Origin: Apteryx mantelli
Taxonomy: Eukaryota > Chordata > Aves > Apterygiformes > Apterygidae
NCBI RefSeq assembly: GCF_036417845.1
Contig: NC_089982.1
Location: 62,819,684-62,883,683, forward strand
DNA length: 64,000 nt
Reading direction: 5' to 3'
Below, piece after piece: positions 26,266 through 41,139 of this stretch (positions within the stretch are counted from its first letter, which is position 1; each line of letters opens with the position of its first letter). The notes beneath the pieces were generated by a model that did not search any database, had not been told where the DNA came from, and saw nothing but the letters and a program-made list of their open reading frames with translations. A program made the translations under genes and the position numbers.

Positions 26266-28390
26266 TGTTTGAAAGAGGGGGGGATGTCTGTCATTTTCCA
26301 GAAAAGCCTTTAATACTGTGGACACCCACAATGTCAGTGATCGTAGAACTCTACTACAGTTTTTTACTTACCTTTCTTCACAATTCTGAAATGACATTAT
26401 GATATCTCCTGCTAGGCAAGTTGTGCTTTCCAAACATACTTGAAAATACAGTTTCTGTTTCAGTTCCTTTAGGTATTTCTATTGCATCTGTTTCAATAAT
26501 AACAGGTTAACTCACTGCTGCAAAACTGTGTGTGTGATAACATTGCTGAACATCTCCCAGAGTTGTGGAAGCTGCACAGCTTCAGTTTTATCAGCTCATG
26601 AATCAACTTCAGCCTCGTGATGGGTTCATATCCTGGTATGTTCCATGTTCTTGTTAAAGTCATTTCTGGAGTATTCCTATGTCTGGAAGATTCCACAAAC
26701 CCTGCCCTAGTATGCCCATTTTTCAATGTTGTCTTCCACTCCACATTCTTTTGTACTGTGATTTTAATACTTCATAATACATAGATAATAATTCATAATA
26801 CTTTAAGAAAGACCCAAGTGTGTGTATAAAAGAGTGTGTTAGCTTTCTTCCCCTTGAAAAATAGATCCAGATTGTATTCGTGGCTACAGCTTGTGGACAT
26901 CCTCAAGGACATCTCCCACAGGAGGAGGAATGCCTGGAAAGTATAATTACAGAGAGAAATAAATTGTTAGCTCTGCTGTGTTCCAGGGACTGAGCTCGTG
27001 GTTAAATAAAAAGGGGAAGTAATATCTAATCATACACAGAATCAACTTTTTTTTTTGTTTGCTTATTTTTAAATGAAACAATGGTTTCCCATGGAATTTT
27101 AAAGCTGTTTTTACAAAAGAAAATTAATGCTTTCGTCCTTGAAGAAGTGGACTCCTGCCCAACATTCCCCTCTCCAATTCCTCCAAAATACAGGTGTGGG
27201 TGTAGAGTGGCAGATCATCTCTTCTTTGCTGAGAGGTATCAGTTCTTCAGGAGTGCTTTTGGGCAAAAAATGCACTTAACACTTTCAGAAGGTCCTTTCC
27301 AGTCCTATTTCCTGTAATATCCTTGCTCTTCAGAGGTAAATATCAATAAAACTTAGAATCCAAAGGACTTGAATTCCTTGTGAAAATGAGACTTGAAACT
27401 GTCAGGAAATTTTACTCCCTATTAAAGTCAATGAAGGATAACTTATTTTAAAACTATCTATGATTGAAAACAAAATATTGAAAAAGGGTAAGGAGGAAGA
27501 AAAGGGAGTTTTGATTTGTTTTTTAATAGAACTAAGTTGTCAGCTTTCCTTAAGCTAAGAAAACAACTTTCTTTAAAAACAAAATTAGACCCATTTCACA
27601 TTTAAGACTAAAAATTAAATATATTTCAATTTTTTAAAAAAACTCCATCTTTAGTTAGTAGCGAGATGGTTATTTATCTCTAAGGCTCTGGAATGGCTTT
27701 GTAACCTTGAAATACTCTACAAACTCAAAAAGTCTCTTTGAGATATTAGTTATTTCTGTGATAAATAGCTCTACAGTACATAGGAAAATAGACAAAAAAA
27801 TATTTTCATGGCTGACTATTCCCTAGAACTTGGAAAGTCTAGAATCATGTTGATTATGTGCTGAAGTATACAGACTTTAACTAGTCTGACTCAACACATT
27901 CAGATTGAGTTGCAGTGACTTGTAGGGAAGCAGCTGACTAGAAATACTTGCTTGAATATAAATACTGTTCTGTGACTTAAAGGTTCAAGCAAGTTTTGAC
28001 AACTTTGGACGGATTCACATCACACAGATGAGCTAGAAGGGAAAAGAAAGACATGGGGTCCTAGCTCTTCCTTTCCATGTTCAAATTTTTGATGGCCTAG
28101 ATGCAATGTGCATTTTGTGTATCATACATGCTAATAAACTCCTTTCAGGAAATTTAAGAATGTAAGCTTCCCCTAAAACTGACATTTTTCTCTACATTAT
28201 GAAATATTCTCAACATTCGTTCTATGTATGAGAGTACTCTATTCTTGAGACTTTCAGTATTAGAAAATATTCTTAAGTCGGTTATTAGTATTTTGTATTA
28301 CACAGACAAAGAATCCTCATCTTAAAAATTCTTTTTGTAAAGAAAACAAATACTCACTTCCTGAACGCATGCTCCTAGGAAATTAAATAC

Positions 28391-28434
28391 TTGTCTCTGT
28401 CTCTCTCTATCTCTCTCTCCTCTCTCTTTCTTTT
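28391..28434. repeat. (CT)n polypyrimidine tract
   Basis: About 44 bp of CT dinucleotides with few interruptions, ending CTTTCTTTT. Confidence 0.85.
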
Positions 28435-29304
28435 AAAATACACTGCCTCCACAAAAAGGGTATTGTAAAAAGAAAGGAAGAAGGCTTATGTTGTTGATAG
28501 CTGTCAAAGTCATATGAATTGCATCAGAAAGGCTAAGAATAATCCCTCCTTATAAGGTGAGGCCTACAGAGCCCCGATGATTGTCTCAGTCAACAGATTT
28601 ATGCACTGATGGAGATCATGTTCTTACCTGGTTAATTTGAAGTGTTTTTCTCAAAACATTAAGTAAACATATGAGTAACTCACAGAACATAAACCCAAAT
28701 CTCATAAGCAGTTTTTCAAAACTCCACTTATGAATATCACATAATTCAGGAATTTCAGATACATGGAAAACTAGGAGTCTGGCAGTGGAAAACTGAGTAG
28801 GAGGTGAAGCCTGGTTCTAGCCTGGTTAGATTCACTGCACAGACCTTTAAAACTGACCATCTTACAGATGGATATTTCCTTATCTATAAGTAATACTGCT
28901 TCTGAAGCTGTTGAAAATGAAGGCACCTTTCCCCTCTTCAAATGGAGGCAAAATGCTGTCCAGCAACATATGTTTTTGGTATCACCTAAAACCACAACCA
29001 GTGTTCTATCTTCTGATCTAAAAAAATGGCAAATATACCTAAAAGTGCATATAGAGCAAGGAATTGCTTAGGCTGACATAGCTTCAAAAGGCTGATAGCC
29101 AGAAGAGACTGTGGTTTCATGACTTTCTTTGTAATAATGTAATTAAGCTTCCAGAACATAATTCTTCAGATACAATAGTTAAGATGGAACTAAATCACAG
29201 CTTCCAGTGTATATGCAACATTCAGAACCCACTATGATATTCCCTTGCAATGTTCTCCCAGTAATTGTTCCAGTGGTTAATTAGCCGCACTTGCAAAGAC
29301 ATTC

Positions 29305-29328
29305 TTTTTTTTTTTTTTTTTTTCCCCC
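29305..29328. repeat. T19C5 homopolymer run
   Basis: Nineteen T followed by five C residues. Could be the A tail of a minus-strand retroposon, but no element body is recognisable beside it. Confidence 0.9.
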
Positions 29329-30229
29329 TCTGAATTTCTCTGGGTTCATTTGTAGTCAATTAAACTGAAGAGCCCTCTAAGTACTCTTACAGCTGCTCAA
29401 CTCATCTCCATCCTTTAAGATAAACAGATGGAGCTTCCTGAATCTTTTGCTATAACGCATTTTATGTATTTTACTGCTCTGAATAATGCTTTTTGTGATA
29501 CTCTTATCCCTCTTCCTTGTAACTGTAGCTTACCCAGAATCAGGGCTTTGGCGTCAGCTTAGTACTATGGAAGCTTCTCCTATTGGATTCAGGAGCACTA
29601 CAATTGCATGTTTCCAATCTCTCAGCCCCAGGTGCCTGCCCCACAGAACTGGGGGGTCACCTCTTGTCCTTGGCACTCGCCATTGCATCCCTTTCTGATA
29701 TTACCGTTTCAGCTAGAATCCAGGCAGGTTTGTGTCAACTGCTCTTGTGCACCACGTGTAGAAATTGCTAGAGAATTATTCAGACATTGAGGTGGATACT
29801 AGCCCAGTGGCACAGGAGTAGAGACTGAATTGTCTCCTCTTCATCTGTAAGGCCTTTCTAGGGAATCTCAGACTTTTTACTTAAACTAGAGAACTGTTTT
29901 CCCAGCTAAATCCTTCTGCCCTGCAGAAAGTGATCCAGATTATGGCATGTAAGTGGCATTTTAGGATGGGAATTCCCTTGTCTTTTCTCTCGTCATATTG
30001 TAGCTGCCGCTATCACTTCACTCCTGCTACTCTTTATTTCTTCTAAGCTGGTTTTGTCAGGGGGAAGAAGAGTAGTATTTGTCTAACTCCAAGCCAGAAC
30101 CTTCCAACTTATTTCCGTCTTTGCACATGTATAGTGTGATAAAAGAAAAATAGCTACTTGGTGATACTCCCTATATACATTGCATGTTGTTATCTATTTG
30201 TTACTCAGCTTTTAATACCATTAGTATGT

Positions 30230-30420
30230 GCCTTGATGATTTTTATCAACTGAATTTATAATTTTATAAAAAATGATATCAACCTAATTTGACAAGATCT
30301 ATTTTCCATGTACCCATGTTGATTAGCAGTAATTATATTATCCTCCTTTAGCTGCTTATTACTTGAATCCCATATCAGGCTTTACATAATTACAACAATC
30401 TCTTAATACTGGCAGCATGA
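30230..30420 (-). mobile_element. Old CR1/L3-like LINE fragment
   Basis: Colinear reverse-complement similarity to the ancient CR1 type: gacaagatctattttccatg, then cccatgttgattagcagtaa, ttatattatcctcctttagc and cttgaatcccatatcaggct. About 190 bp is recognisable; the edges are approximate. No coding capacity remains. Confidence 0.7.
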
Positions 30421-30953
30421 GACCTTTAGCTGATGACACTTAGATTATCTTCCCCAAGATAATGCAGGTTTTTTTTTTCCTTTAAATGTTCTAGGTAGAT
30501 GCTTAAATGCCTGTTTTTCCTGTTCTATAAAATGTTATGATAGTGTGAACAGATACTGAATAATGCTTTTCTTCATATTTTGTTTTGTGAAAGAATTGAC
30601 CAGAAGATTCAAAATGACTTTAGTCTGAGTTGATACTTCCCAGGAAATCCATAAACTGGGGCTTTTCATATTCAAAAATGCAAAGCTTTCTACAAGATTT
30701 CAATACATTAAACATTTTTTTTCCTCATAAAGGAACATGTTCCAGGCCTTATTTTTATTCCTGAAGATTCTCACATTGCTGTATTGATGGTACAGTCTGA
30801 AGGAGTCAATGACTAGATTTTATGCAGTCTTTGTGCAAGCATGTATTGCATAGGGAAGAAAAGACCACTGCTTAGTGCAAGGACTATGGATCTAACTTAC
30901 CCTTCATAAATGCCTTTCAGATACACCTCCCAGAAAATGCAACTGTCCTTAAA

Positions 30954-30971
30954 GTGTGTGTGTGTGTGTGT
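30954..30971. repeat. (GT)n microsatellite
   Basis: Nine GT units starting after CTTAAA. Confidence 0.9.
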
Positions 30972-33900
30972 TACATCTCTCTATATCTTATTTATCTCTA
31001 AGAATTTAAGGTTTATTATACTTTCACTATGGGACTTTGTACATAGTTTACTATTCTCATGCATTCAGTTTCTTGAACACAAATAGCAGTAGTATATGAT
31101 CTATTTGTCTAAAAAGTGTAAAGTCTCTGGTACATTTTGCTTACTAAATACAATTCAGTGAACATACTTGCATCAGCTGTGAGTAAGATTGAAAACAAGA
31201 ATCCCCTATATTTCGTACCTGGAGTATATGTGTCTGTATCTTTTTGTAAGCAGACTTCCATTTCTGGCTTTCAAATGGTCAAAGATATGCTTGTGTAAAT
31301 AACACACTGAAGAAGAAATTTGTAAATCAAAGGACATATTCAGTGGAACAGTCCTCCATGTAATTACTGTGATTAATTTGGCCCAATAACTGGGTGGTTT
31401 TGTTTCCAGTTAGTAAATTAGTTTACAATAGCCTAGGTCTTCAGATGACTGAAGAAGTCATATTGTGTTCAAGTGAATTTATACTTCGGCTTTTGAGTTT
31501 GTTTCTCAATGATTTCATTTTAATAATATAATATGATCAATTTTGCTTTATTTATCACTTTCCTTCATTAATTTTAATTAGTCAAGTCATGATGTTAACA
31601 GTGAGAAGTCTTTAAACACAGTGGAATAACAGCATATATAGGATAAATGAAAGGCTTTGCAAAGTTCAGAGGCTCTAATTAGAAGATTGAATCTAATACA
31701 GTTCTTTCCCCAAGTGATATTGGTTTCTATACATGATTTATAAGATCTGAAAGGCCAAAATAAATGTAAGACATTTAATATTCAGACTGTAGGTTGATGT
31801 CCTCTGACTTTTTGAAAAGAGTAGCTGAATTAAGTTGACTGAATATTAGCTTATCAGGAACTTAGCTGCTGTTTCTAGAATACTTATTTCTTTTTCTGAG
31901 CAACAACATTTTAGGAAGAAAAGATTGATGAATATTTAATATCATTTTCTAAGTAGTTTCTTTCCTTTGGAAGATTCTCTTGAATCTTTTTGCAGAGATA
32001 GGACTTAAGTATGTGGTTAATGGAATGAAAGACATCCTTAATTCAGGCACTTGGTTATCACTGGCCAAACTGGTACTATTTTAGCAATGATTTTCTCAAG
32101 AAGATGAGGAGTTCTTTTTGTACTGCTCTCTGAGGAATAAATTACTGGATTTTTATCTGGAAGAAATAACTAAGGTTTTATACTGCATTTGTGTTTATTA
32201 AGAGATCTTAAACTTTTTTAGGTTGGAAGTAGTATTCTGCATTCGGTGACATTTTTGAGAAATACATGTGAACAGGAGCTTGGGGTGAAGGTGAGAAATA
32301 CATGAGTGCTCTAAGGTAATGATGCTTAATGAATAAGATTTTGAACTCAGAATGACATATTTATGTTTTAATGGTAACATTCTTGACCTCTGGTGGTTTG
32401 GTGTCACAGGAAACTATGTCGATAACTAAGTTTCTCAAATGGAATTGCAGAACCCATACCTGGTTGTAGAGGCAGAAGACTTATGATTATATACGAAGCA
32501 AAATGTAGAGCATACTGAGAATGAGAAAGAGCTGTGGGTTAGATCCTTAGCTGATAAAGTTAGTGGAGCACAGTGATATATATCATTTAAAGACATGGTC
32601 CTAAATAAAAGCCCCCATATCTGATAACTGTGTGACTTTATAGTCTCTTAAATGTTATTTGGAAAGATTTTGTCATGTAATTGCTTTCAAAAGATCAAGT
32701 TTTTTTAAGCTTTCTAAATTCTGAATCAACAGTGGCACACCCGTCTGGGAAAATGAAAGTCTATGTCTGCTAGGATGTTTTGTATAGGAAAAGAGTTATA
32801 TAGTGGTTGAACATGTTCATTTTCTTCTTAAAACTTCTAAAAGAAAAATGACATATGTTAATGAAAGAAGAAAATGTTTATCAAACTCTTGCAGTGGCTT
32901 TTAAAATCTAATACTTCAGTTCAAGCTGAACTGTATGTCACTGAATAAACCACAAAGAATCTTAAATCATCTTTCATGCATACCTGGAACATCACTTTAA
33001 TAGGATGGCAGAATTTGGTGTACAGAGAGGATTCATTCCCATACCAAATATTTGAACCCTGTACAAAGATGCACAGCAACTGCTGCTGAGTCATAGTGCT
33101 TCATGCATCTTATTACATTCAACTAGAGTATAAAATGGGTTGAATTTTCCCTTAGAGGCAAAGGTAATTAGGGTGGAAACGAAAATAGACCTACAGGGAA
33201 AATCAGAGCAGACCATGTTTGGGAAAAAATCTTAAGCATATATTAGTTGGTGACAGGCATCGCTACAAACTTCATCTGAGTTTTCTACATTTAAACTGCT
33301 GCTTTTAAGTTAACCTGGTCAAATGACAGCATATGGCTATGGAAAAGTATTTGTATGTTAACACTGATGTTAAACTTATTGATTTGTAGCGATAGGGCTT
33401 CCAAGGTGTATCACTTGTTCTTAATACATAGCAAAAAGCTGAGCTGCTGCTCTGTGAATATTTTCCAGTAACTGTGAGGCAGAAATAAGTATTTTGGCAT
33501 AAAGGGTAATCTGGGACAGTGCTGGGAGTTTAGGAGCATTCAAACTGGAAATAGTCTGTTTGTACTGTAGAAGAGTGGATAATGAGTTCTCTGGACTCAG
33601 GTTTTAGTTTTTACCTCTTAAATAGCATGAGAAATAACTTACTAGCAACACCATAGGAAGGGATGTACATAGATGGGACTGAGATTTGGAGAAGCCCTTT
33701 CGTTGCAGTTTTCAGTAAAAATGCTGCATTTTCAAAAAGAAAATCACAGGAAGGAGGAATTTGTTTTTAGAGGCACTACACTTGTAATCTCGTAACAGCA
33801 GTGTTGGACGCAGGCCTGCTAACAAGGTTGCCCTCCATGCAACAATATATCTTGAAATGGAGCTTTGAAGTAGTTTTTAAGACTTCCTTGAATAAGAGAA

Positions 33901-36900
33901 GTTGAAGATAAAGTATGTTAAATAAGGCTGAAGTCACTGTTTTGATCAGAAGGAGGCAGAATTATACTTGCTCATGGAATTTTCTATAAAGCAAATTCTT
34001 TTTCTGCGTGAACAATGAAACTTACTACCTTAACTGCTTTGCTCATTTCTCTCAAAAAAGGAGACTTTTTGGACTCATTCAGAATAAAAGACCAAAGGAA
34101 TTGCTTGCCCAAGATGAGATATGAAATTCAAAAGACTTCCTTTCAATATTCAAAAATTAAAATGGCAAATGCACATACTTTTTAAAAATTCTTATGCCTA
34201 ATCAGTTGTTCCCCATCCTTAAAGTTTTGCATATTATTTCTGTTTCCCAAATACAATAGTTGTGTGTTGAATGCCATCATACCTTTTCCAGGGTTACTTT
34301 TTGATTTGATGTTGTGCTTATAGCCTTTGCTGGCTTGGTGTCATATACTATTTTTAGAGTGTGTTCTTTATTACATGGTTTACTACATTATGGAAAGTGT
34401 TTAATAGAATTTGATCCTTGGTTGTTTTCTCACTCACTGTCACATTCCATTTGCTCTCTCAACTTCATTTGTATATATGCTCCTTTAGTTTCCTCCTAAA
34501 TCCTTAGGGATTTTTCCCATGTCTATCATTCTCTCTTAGACAGCTCCTTTCCTCCTGGGGACTTTACTCCTCTTCCTCAGATCTCTCATAAAGACTCACT
34601 GACTTGCTAGCTTTCTGTTAACACTCTACAGTGGGTACTCCTTGCTTAGCTTTCTTTGGTTGTAGCATTTTGTATACAGTAACATTTCATGACAAGCAGC
34701 CAAGCCGGAAGACATAGCTAAGGTTTTGCAGTCAGGCTTTACTCAACTATTTTAAAGAATATGCAGTATTATGCAATGCTGATGTGCAAAAGAATATACT
34801 GTTGTTTTTCTAGTGTTTGTTTTTTGAACACAAATGTGGGCAATTGAGTAGGCAAATATTTGGTATGGGAATGAATCTTCTCTGTATGCCAATGTGGACA
34901 AAGTGTTCATCAAAAGACAGAACTGTGCAGTGCAGATGTTACAGCCCCCACACTAATACCAGACCTGATAGCATGGCAGATACTAGACATCACTTTATTC
35001 CATGAGCAGTATCCCACTCTCATGCTGGAAATAATGAACTGAATGATTAGTATCTGCCTAGCCAAGGAAGGGGATTTAGAAATTACAGTGTAGTTCATCT
35101 TTGTTTTTAGAGTGCATGAGTCTCCAGGGGCCCTAAGTTCTTCTGGAACACAGAAATGTCAGACATGCAGCATAGCTTCAGCGTCCTTCTGGTCCAGTCT
35201 GACAGAGACTGTAGTCTGTTGCTCTAGAAAAAAATGCAAGAATTTCTGTACCATGCTGTGAGAGGACATATTTTTCTAATCTTAAGGGGTTAGTGGTATG
35301 GTTTGTGCCCTGAAGCACAAAAGCTATCCATCTTCAAGGTTATTTTATTTTATCCTAATGTAACTCTGGATGTTCTTCTTTTCATGTGAGTATCTTAGTC
35401 CTGGAGTGCTTCACTGTTGTCTCTGCAGTGTCTTACTGTGACAATGCTAATAGTGTAGCTTCTGTTTCTTTTTCCCCCTCTCCCGTTAACAGTGAATATC
35501 TTTCTATCTTAAAATGTTCCCTTCTTATTATTGGTAGTGCCATGAGTTAATAAAAGAAAAACACTAGTTTACTTTTTACAGAGGCTAAATTACTCTGGCT
35601 TCTAAGCAATTTCAATTAAGTGTAAGCAAATATGATTCCATCCTTGCATAGGCCTGTTGAGTTTGTCCAGGTTTCCAGTCGTCATAGACTTGAGATCATG
35701 CTTCGCAGCATTGCCACTGTCCCATGGGTATAAAATTTGGATGGACAGTCACCAGAAATGAGCACTATTCTGTGCACTGGAAAATTAAATTCCAAAATCT
35801 CTAAATCTAGAATTTCTCAGGTGATTAGAGTTTAATTTAAGGCAAGTCACAACTGCTGCATTGTCTTACAGCTGTCATTCTGGCCATCTAGTAAGCCTTA
35901 AAGGGTTTAGTTATATTTGAGATCCATGAACTGCTGGTGCTTAAACTGCATTCTACAGATGTAGCTAATAAAGAGAAAGCCCATTGCGGAGAAATGAAGT
36001 TGGCTGCAATCCCATTATAATCTTGAATATAGTAAAAGAAGGAAATCTGCAACAGATTTTGAAGCCACAGTAGCAGCAATTCTGAGCACAAAAATTAAGT
36101 CAGAATTGTACTTTAACTGACTACAGAAATAATTGCAAGTGTAAAAATTGCCTGAATAAGCCTTCTGCTGTGGTTTACAAACACATTTGAAACAGTTCAC
36201 TTGAACACTTTTGTCAGACAGGCTACATGCTGAGACATAAATTAAATTTTGCAGACAAAAGGGGAGAATTGCATGCTTTAAATGATTTTTTGTTGTTGAT
36301 TAAAAGTTTAGAATTCCTGCTGAAGATAAATTTACATTGTTTCAAATCATACAAGATTTTATGGTAACTTATTGTTACCATTCATTTTGCAATAGGAACC
36401 CTTCCTGTTGTCTAGAGGTGGACTCAGAGGCTGATGGAGATCCAAGGTTTTGTACTGTATTTGTACTGTGAAAACAACCCTCCTTGTGGCAATAGGGAAT
36501 TGTTGGCTTACAATAGCATGACTCCTTCCTGTCTTCCCTCCTTCTCAGGTTTTTCTACATGAATTTCTGTGACTGTGGGTGATAGAAAGTTGTCTTAAGA
36601 ATCTCCCCTTACTGTCTCTGCTCCCCTGTCTGCTTAGCACAGTGTTGGACTGCTACCGTGAGGAATCATGTCAAGGTGAAAGAGTGGGAGTTTCTTCCAC
36701 TTCCGATATTTGAGGCTATACCATGCTGTTACCGAACTCGTTAAAACTGAAGTAGCACAAATCAATTATGAGATCATAATTGCCACTCTCCATGTTAATT
36801 CATCCAGAAGTGTGCTGCTTCCCTCTAAGTAATTCCACCTTTTACTTTTTTTTTTAACCTTTGATTTTCCATGTAATATAATTTTTGAAAAGAGCTCTTG

Positions 36901-39009
36901 TTCCACTGTCTATTTTTAGGCAACAGAACTTTGGCTTGCCAAGCGAATCTTCATACCCCAAATAGTTTTGTTTACAGTCATCATGGATTAACATCATGGA
37001 GTTAGGTGCTAAGTTAAAAAAGGGAATTTTAAAAGCCAGCAATAGAAGAACAAGCTAGAGGAGGATCCAATCTACAAAGCTGGGCCTCAGATTTTAAGAG
37101 TGCAGTTCTGAGGTTAGTTCAAGCATAGAATTTTGAATTAATTTCTTACAGATAAAATGGGAATTAGTAGAACTTGGCTCTTTATCCCTTTTGGGGGATT
37201 GGTTATGGAAATTTAACTCAAACCGAGCCATATAGAAACAACTAGAGGGTTTTGTAAGCCTGTGAAGAAAATTGCTTCCATACACAACCAGAGTGATATA
37301 TACCAAAATACAAATAGGCTATTAAAATGTTTCTGTATTTCAGGAATAGCTGACTGAAATAGACCAGTTCTTGTGTTAAAAATCTGGGTTATCTAATCTG
37401 AACTAGATCATGTTTTGGCTGTTCCCTTTGGATGTGCCAGTAATATCCCTTTTGCTTTCTACTCCTTATGTTTCTACACAAAACCACTACAGTTAGTCCT
37501 TAAACAGAGTTCCTGTATTAGTCCTGCTCCAGATCGCTGGAGGTAAAGAAAGGTTTGCTGGTAAATACGAATGTTCCAAGAGGTGTGATGTGAACACAGT
37601 GACCCATCAGGAAAAGCTGAGATTGGCGTGATTTTAATTCTGGTTCTTTCCATCCTTCTTGTTAATCAATACTTCAAATAAATTTCAAATTTTAGTGATT
37701 AAAAGCAATTGAAAGTAGCAAATTATTGGATGGAATCGTGAGCTGCTATGCTCTGGAAGACAAAACAAAAATAGATACATCAAATGTGGCCCAGTCTGTT
37801 CAGAATACAGGGAAATGTCTGTTTAGGTACCTTGAATTTAAACTATGGAAAAAAAACCCATTTACATACATACAAATATTATCTCCATAGAACACAGCTT
37901 GTCATTGAAACACATCTTTTTTACCAGGACAGTTTACTAAAAATCTACCTTTTTTTTTCCAAGTACCTGTTTAGTTTTCCTGTGTAGAAAAATAGTTAAC
38001 ATGGAAATATAAAATGTAGTGTAGAGACTCATAATGTTACAAATATTTGTTTGAACTGTAGATGTTAATCTATAAGGTAAAGAAAGCAAAAAAGCTATTT
38101 TATATCAACAGATTTTTATGTCTTTTACAAGAAGCAAGGAGTTAAAACATTACCCCTCCTAAATCTATTAAACATAAAACAGCTTGAATGGCTTTGACAT
38201 ACTCATTAAAATTAATATGAACATTTCAATAGGACAGACTGACTGTCATAAATCATTCAAGTAAAGAAATTATGCCATTCAACAAAGCATGCATTTTTTA
38301 TTAAAATACAAGAAAAAATTTAACTAGTGGCTAATTTCCATTTCACCCTGAATTACTAGTTTTACCTTCTTGGGCTTTCAAAAGGAAATCACTTAAAATA
38401 AGCGTGCCCTGTACTACTGTGCTGTGGAGCACTTAACTTTATTACATAGTGTAGCCATGGTTACCGGTCATTGAAAAAGAAAAGAGACAAAGCCTTGACA
38501 GCAGTTTGTTGTCAGCCATGAAACCATAAATCAAATTAATTTTGTAGCTCTTCAGACATAAACTGGTGCTATTAATAGCTTATGAATTTCAGCACAGGGC
38601 GGGGAGGGGGATCTATGCAAAGTGTAACATGAGAAGGAATGGCATGAGCCCACCTGCAGGATGACATGGGTTGAGCAGCTGGTAGAAAGTACAGTTTGAT
38701 AATTCTTGTCCAGAATTGGTCTGTCTCTGTCTATATAATCTAGGAACACAAAAATAGACAGGAAGTTCCTCTGTTAGGGAGTTCAGTTCTCTGTTACTGA
38801 AGGCTGTGTGGTAAAGTCTTCCATGAACTTCAAAAATTCTGTTTTTAAATGCTTTAGGTATTCATCCTGCTGGAAGGCTCTGTTGTTTAGGAAAGCACTT
38901 AATTTCCAGTCTATATTTATGTGTATGTTCTGGAACCAGCACTGTTCTTTACACCCATGTAGCTCCTTTTCTCACGATGTTTGTGGAAAATTATCCACAA
39001 TTTTCCTTT

Positions 39010-39300
39010 TTTCTGCCTAGACAAGCTTTTCTAGTTTCTTTTCGAGATCCCTTCTTCTTTTCTGGGGCTTGTATAAGTATTCCTTCTCTGCAGAAGGGAT
39101 CAGCAAGGAGATTCAGCACTTTGAATTCATGCTTTTTGAACATGAGCAGAACTATGCGTAATACTCCAAAAGAGGTCTCCTCAGCCTCTTCTGCATGGGC
39201 ACTGACAGCTTGCTGCCCCTGTTGGAAGTATTTCCTCAGTACATCCTGGGATTGGATTTACATTTGGCATGGCAATGATGAATGAAATGTGAAGCTCTTT
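39010..39300 (-). mobile_element. Probable strongly diverged CR1 fragment
   Basis: Short blocks follow the order of the CR1 reverse complement: gagcagaactatgcgtaata, then ctccaaaagaggtctcctca, then cctgttggaagtatttcctc and catcctgggattggatttac. Divergence is high, so the boundaries and family are uncertain. The 102-codon plus-strand ORF across this stretch is explained by the repeat and is not a gene. Confidence 0.45.
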
Positions 39301-41079
39301 ACTAAAACTCATAGTTCTTATACGGTGTGTACACCAGTGAATCAGAAAGACTTCCAAGCAAAGCCTAAGGGGAAAATGAGTTGAACAGAAGTGATTCAAT
39401 AAATGCACTGTAGCATTTCTAACTTTGGATGCTGAGTTTCACCCTGTGTCCCTACTTGTTTTGTTCTAAACAGCTCTGGTCAGTGCGTATGCTGCCCCCC
39501 ACTCCATAGCATGGCTCTCAGTACTAGTAGTTTCTGGAAGATTTCCATGCATGTTAAAAAAAGATAGCATTCAGAATGCTTTTACTTTTTTACATGCAGA
39601 GTGACATAAATCATAAACTTCTGGGTGTTTTTGTGTGTCTAAAGAGAGACGTGAGCTGAAGTATTCCTGACCATTTGGATTTAGTTTTACAAGTACCATA
39701 AAATCTGTTAGTGTATTAACTTACTTTAATGCTTGACATTCTCAGAAAAACTTCCTTTTTTTTTTTATCTGAGGAAAGACGTTTTCTCAAAACTCCCAAA
39801 GAAAAAGTCACAAAACATAAATTGGCCATTGCATTAGTTATTATTCAGCTAGTCCAATAAGTCTGACAGTTTGTTTAAATGTTTGGAAGTATATGAAACA
39901 GTAAGCTTTCCTGATATTGTAATGAGTTTCTAAAGTGCAGAATCAATTCGTCTTCCCTTCTGGAAATAATATACTCCAAAATACTTCTAGACATTTGATC
40001 TCATACTTCTTCAACCTTTTTTTGTTCCTCTCCCTTATTCTTCATGCATGGACATGGCTCTTACCAAAGTATTACTATTAAAACTTAGAAGGAAAGCATT
40101 ACTTGTTCTATTTGAACAATATTTGCATCTTAAATAGTTTGTGTCCCATCATCTCAAACAGCTCTAAAAAGGGTAACTATCATTATGAGGAGACAAGTGA
40201 ATAATGAGCAATATTTCTGGAATTTTTTTTCCATTATCTTACTGAAGTGACTTTCTTTTTTATATTGATTTGAGTTTTGAAAATACCAGGAACAGTATCT
40301 TTGTAGAAGCTCTTCTGTGACATCTGCTGGTTAAAATGGCACTTACATTGTAATTCTGGTATGTAATAACTACTCTAATTAGAATCCTTCCAGCTCTATT
40401 AAACTGTTTCAAAATTCTGATATTTAATTATTCTGCAGTAGCCATAATCTGATTAAAGGCCAAAATTAAAAGGAGTGATAATGTTTATGGAAGTCGTACT
40501 ATCAAAATTATACTCAAACAGAGGGTTATGATGATAAAGTTTCTGTCTTACATGTGAATTTCAATGTACTTTAGCAAGTTGGATAGCCACCATTTTTTTT
40601 CATTAGGAAAGCTACAGAACAAAAGGTCTTCATAGGAACAAAGATATGGTAAGTGCTCGATTGAAATAAAATAAATCAGCTCTAGGAGTAAGTAAGCCCC
40701 TGTATATCCCTTCAGGAAATCTTCCAGCAAGGAGGTATGCCCATTGTAATATAATGAATTTATATATAATGGGGAGTTCAGAAACAAATGGAAGTTGCTT
40801 GAAAGGTTAAAAGAACAGGGTTACAATAGTAATGATTAAGGGCAGTCTTTCACTTAGACCATAGATAAGCACAAAGTCTTATACTTGCCTACTGTATTAT
40901 AGAATTGTTTTTCTTATATTTATTATACTTTTATTGTTCAGGGAGAAAGGAACAAGCATGGGCTCTGCTTTTCAATTCTTGATAGCTATATTATGATTTG
41001 CTACAATATTATGGTAAATAACATAAACATTCATAACAATTTTTTGTTAACCTCTAATAGTATATGAGAAAATTGTTTT

Positions 41080-41139
41080 CATATCAGGCTATATTAATAA
41101 TAGGAGCTACATATCAGGCTATATTAATAATAGGAGCTA
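41080..41139. repeat. Perfect 2 x 30-bp tandem duplication
   Basis: The 30-bp unit starting catatcaggctatattaata occurs twice head to tail (41,080-41,109 and 41,110-41,139) without a mismatch. The identity points to a recent slippage or repair duplication. Confidence 0.97.

Noticed and set aside
39181-39408. 75-codon minus ORF and the 102-codon plus ORF at 38,977-39,285
   Set aside because: They overlap a diverged CR1 remnant; no intact LINE protein motif is present.
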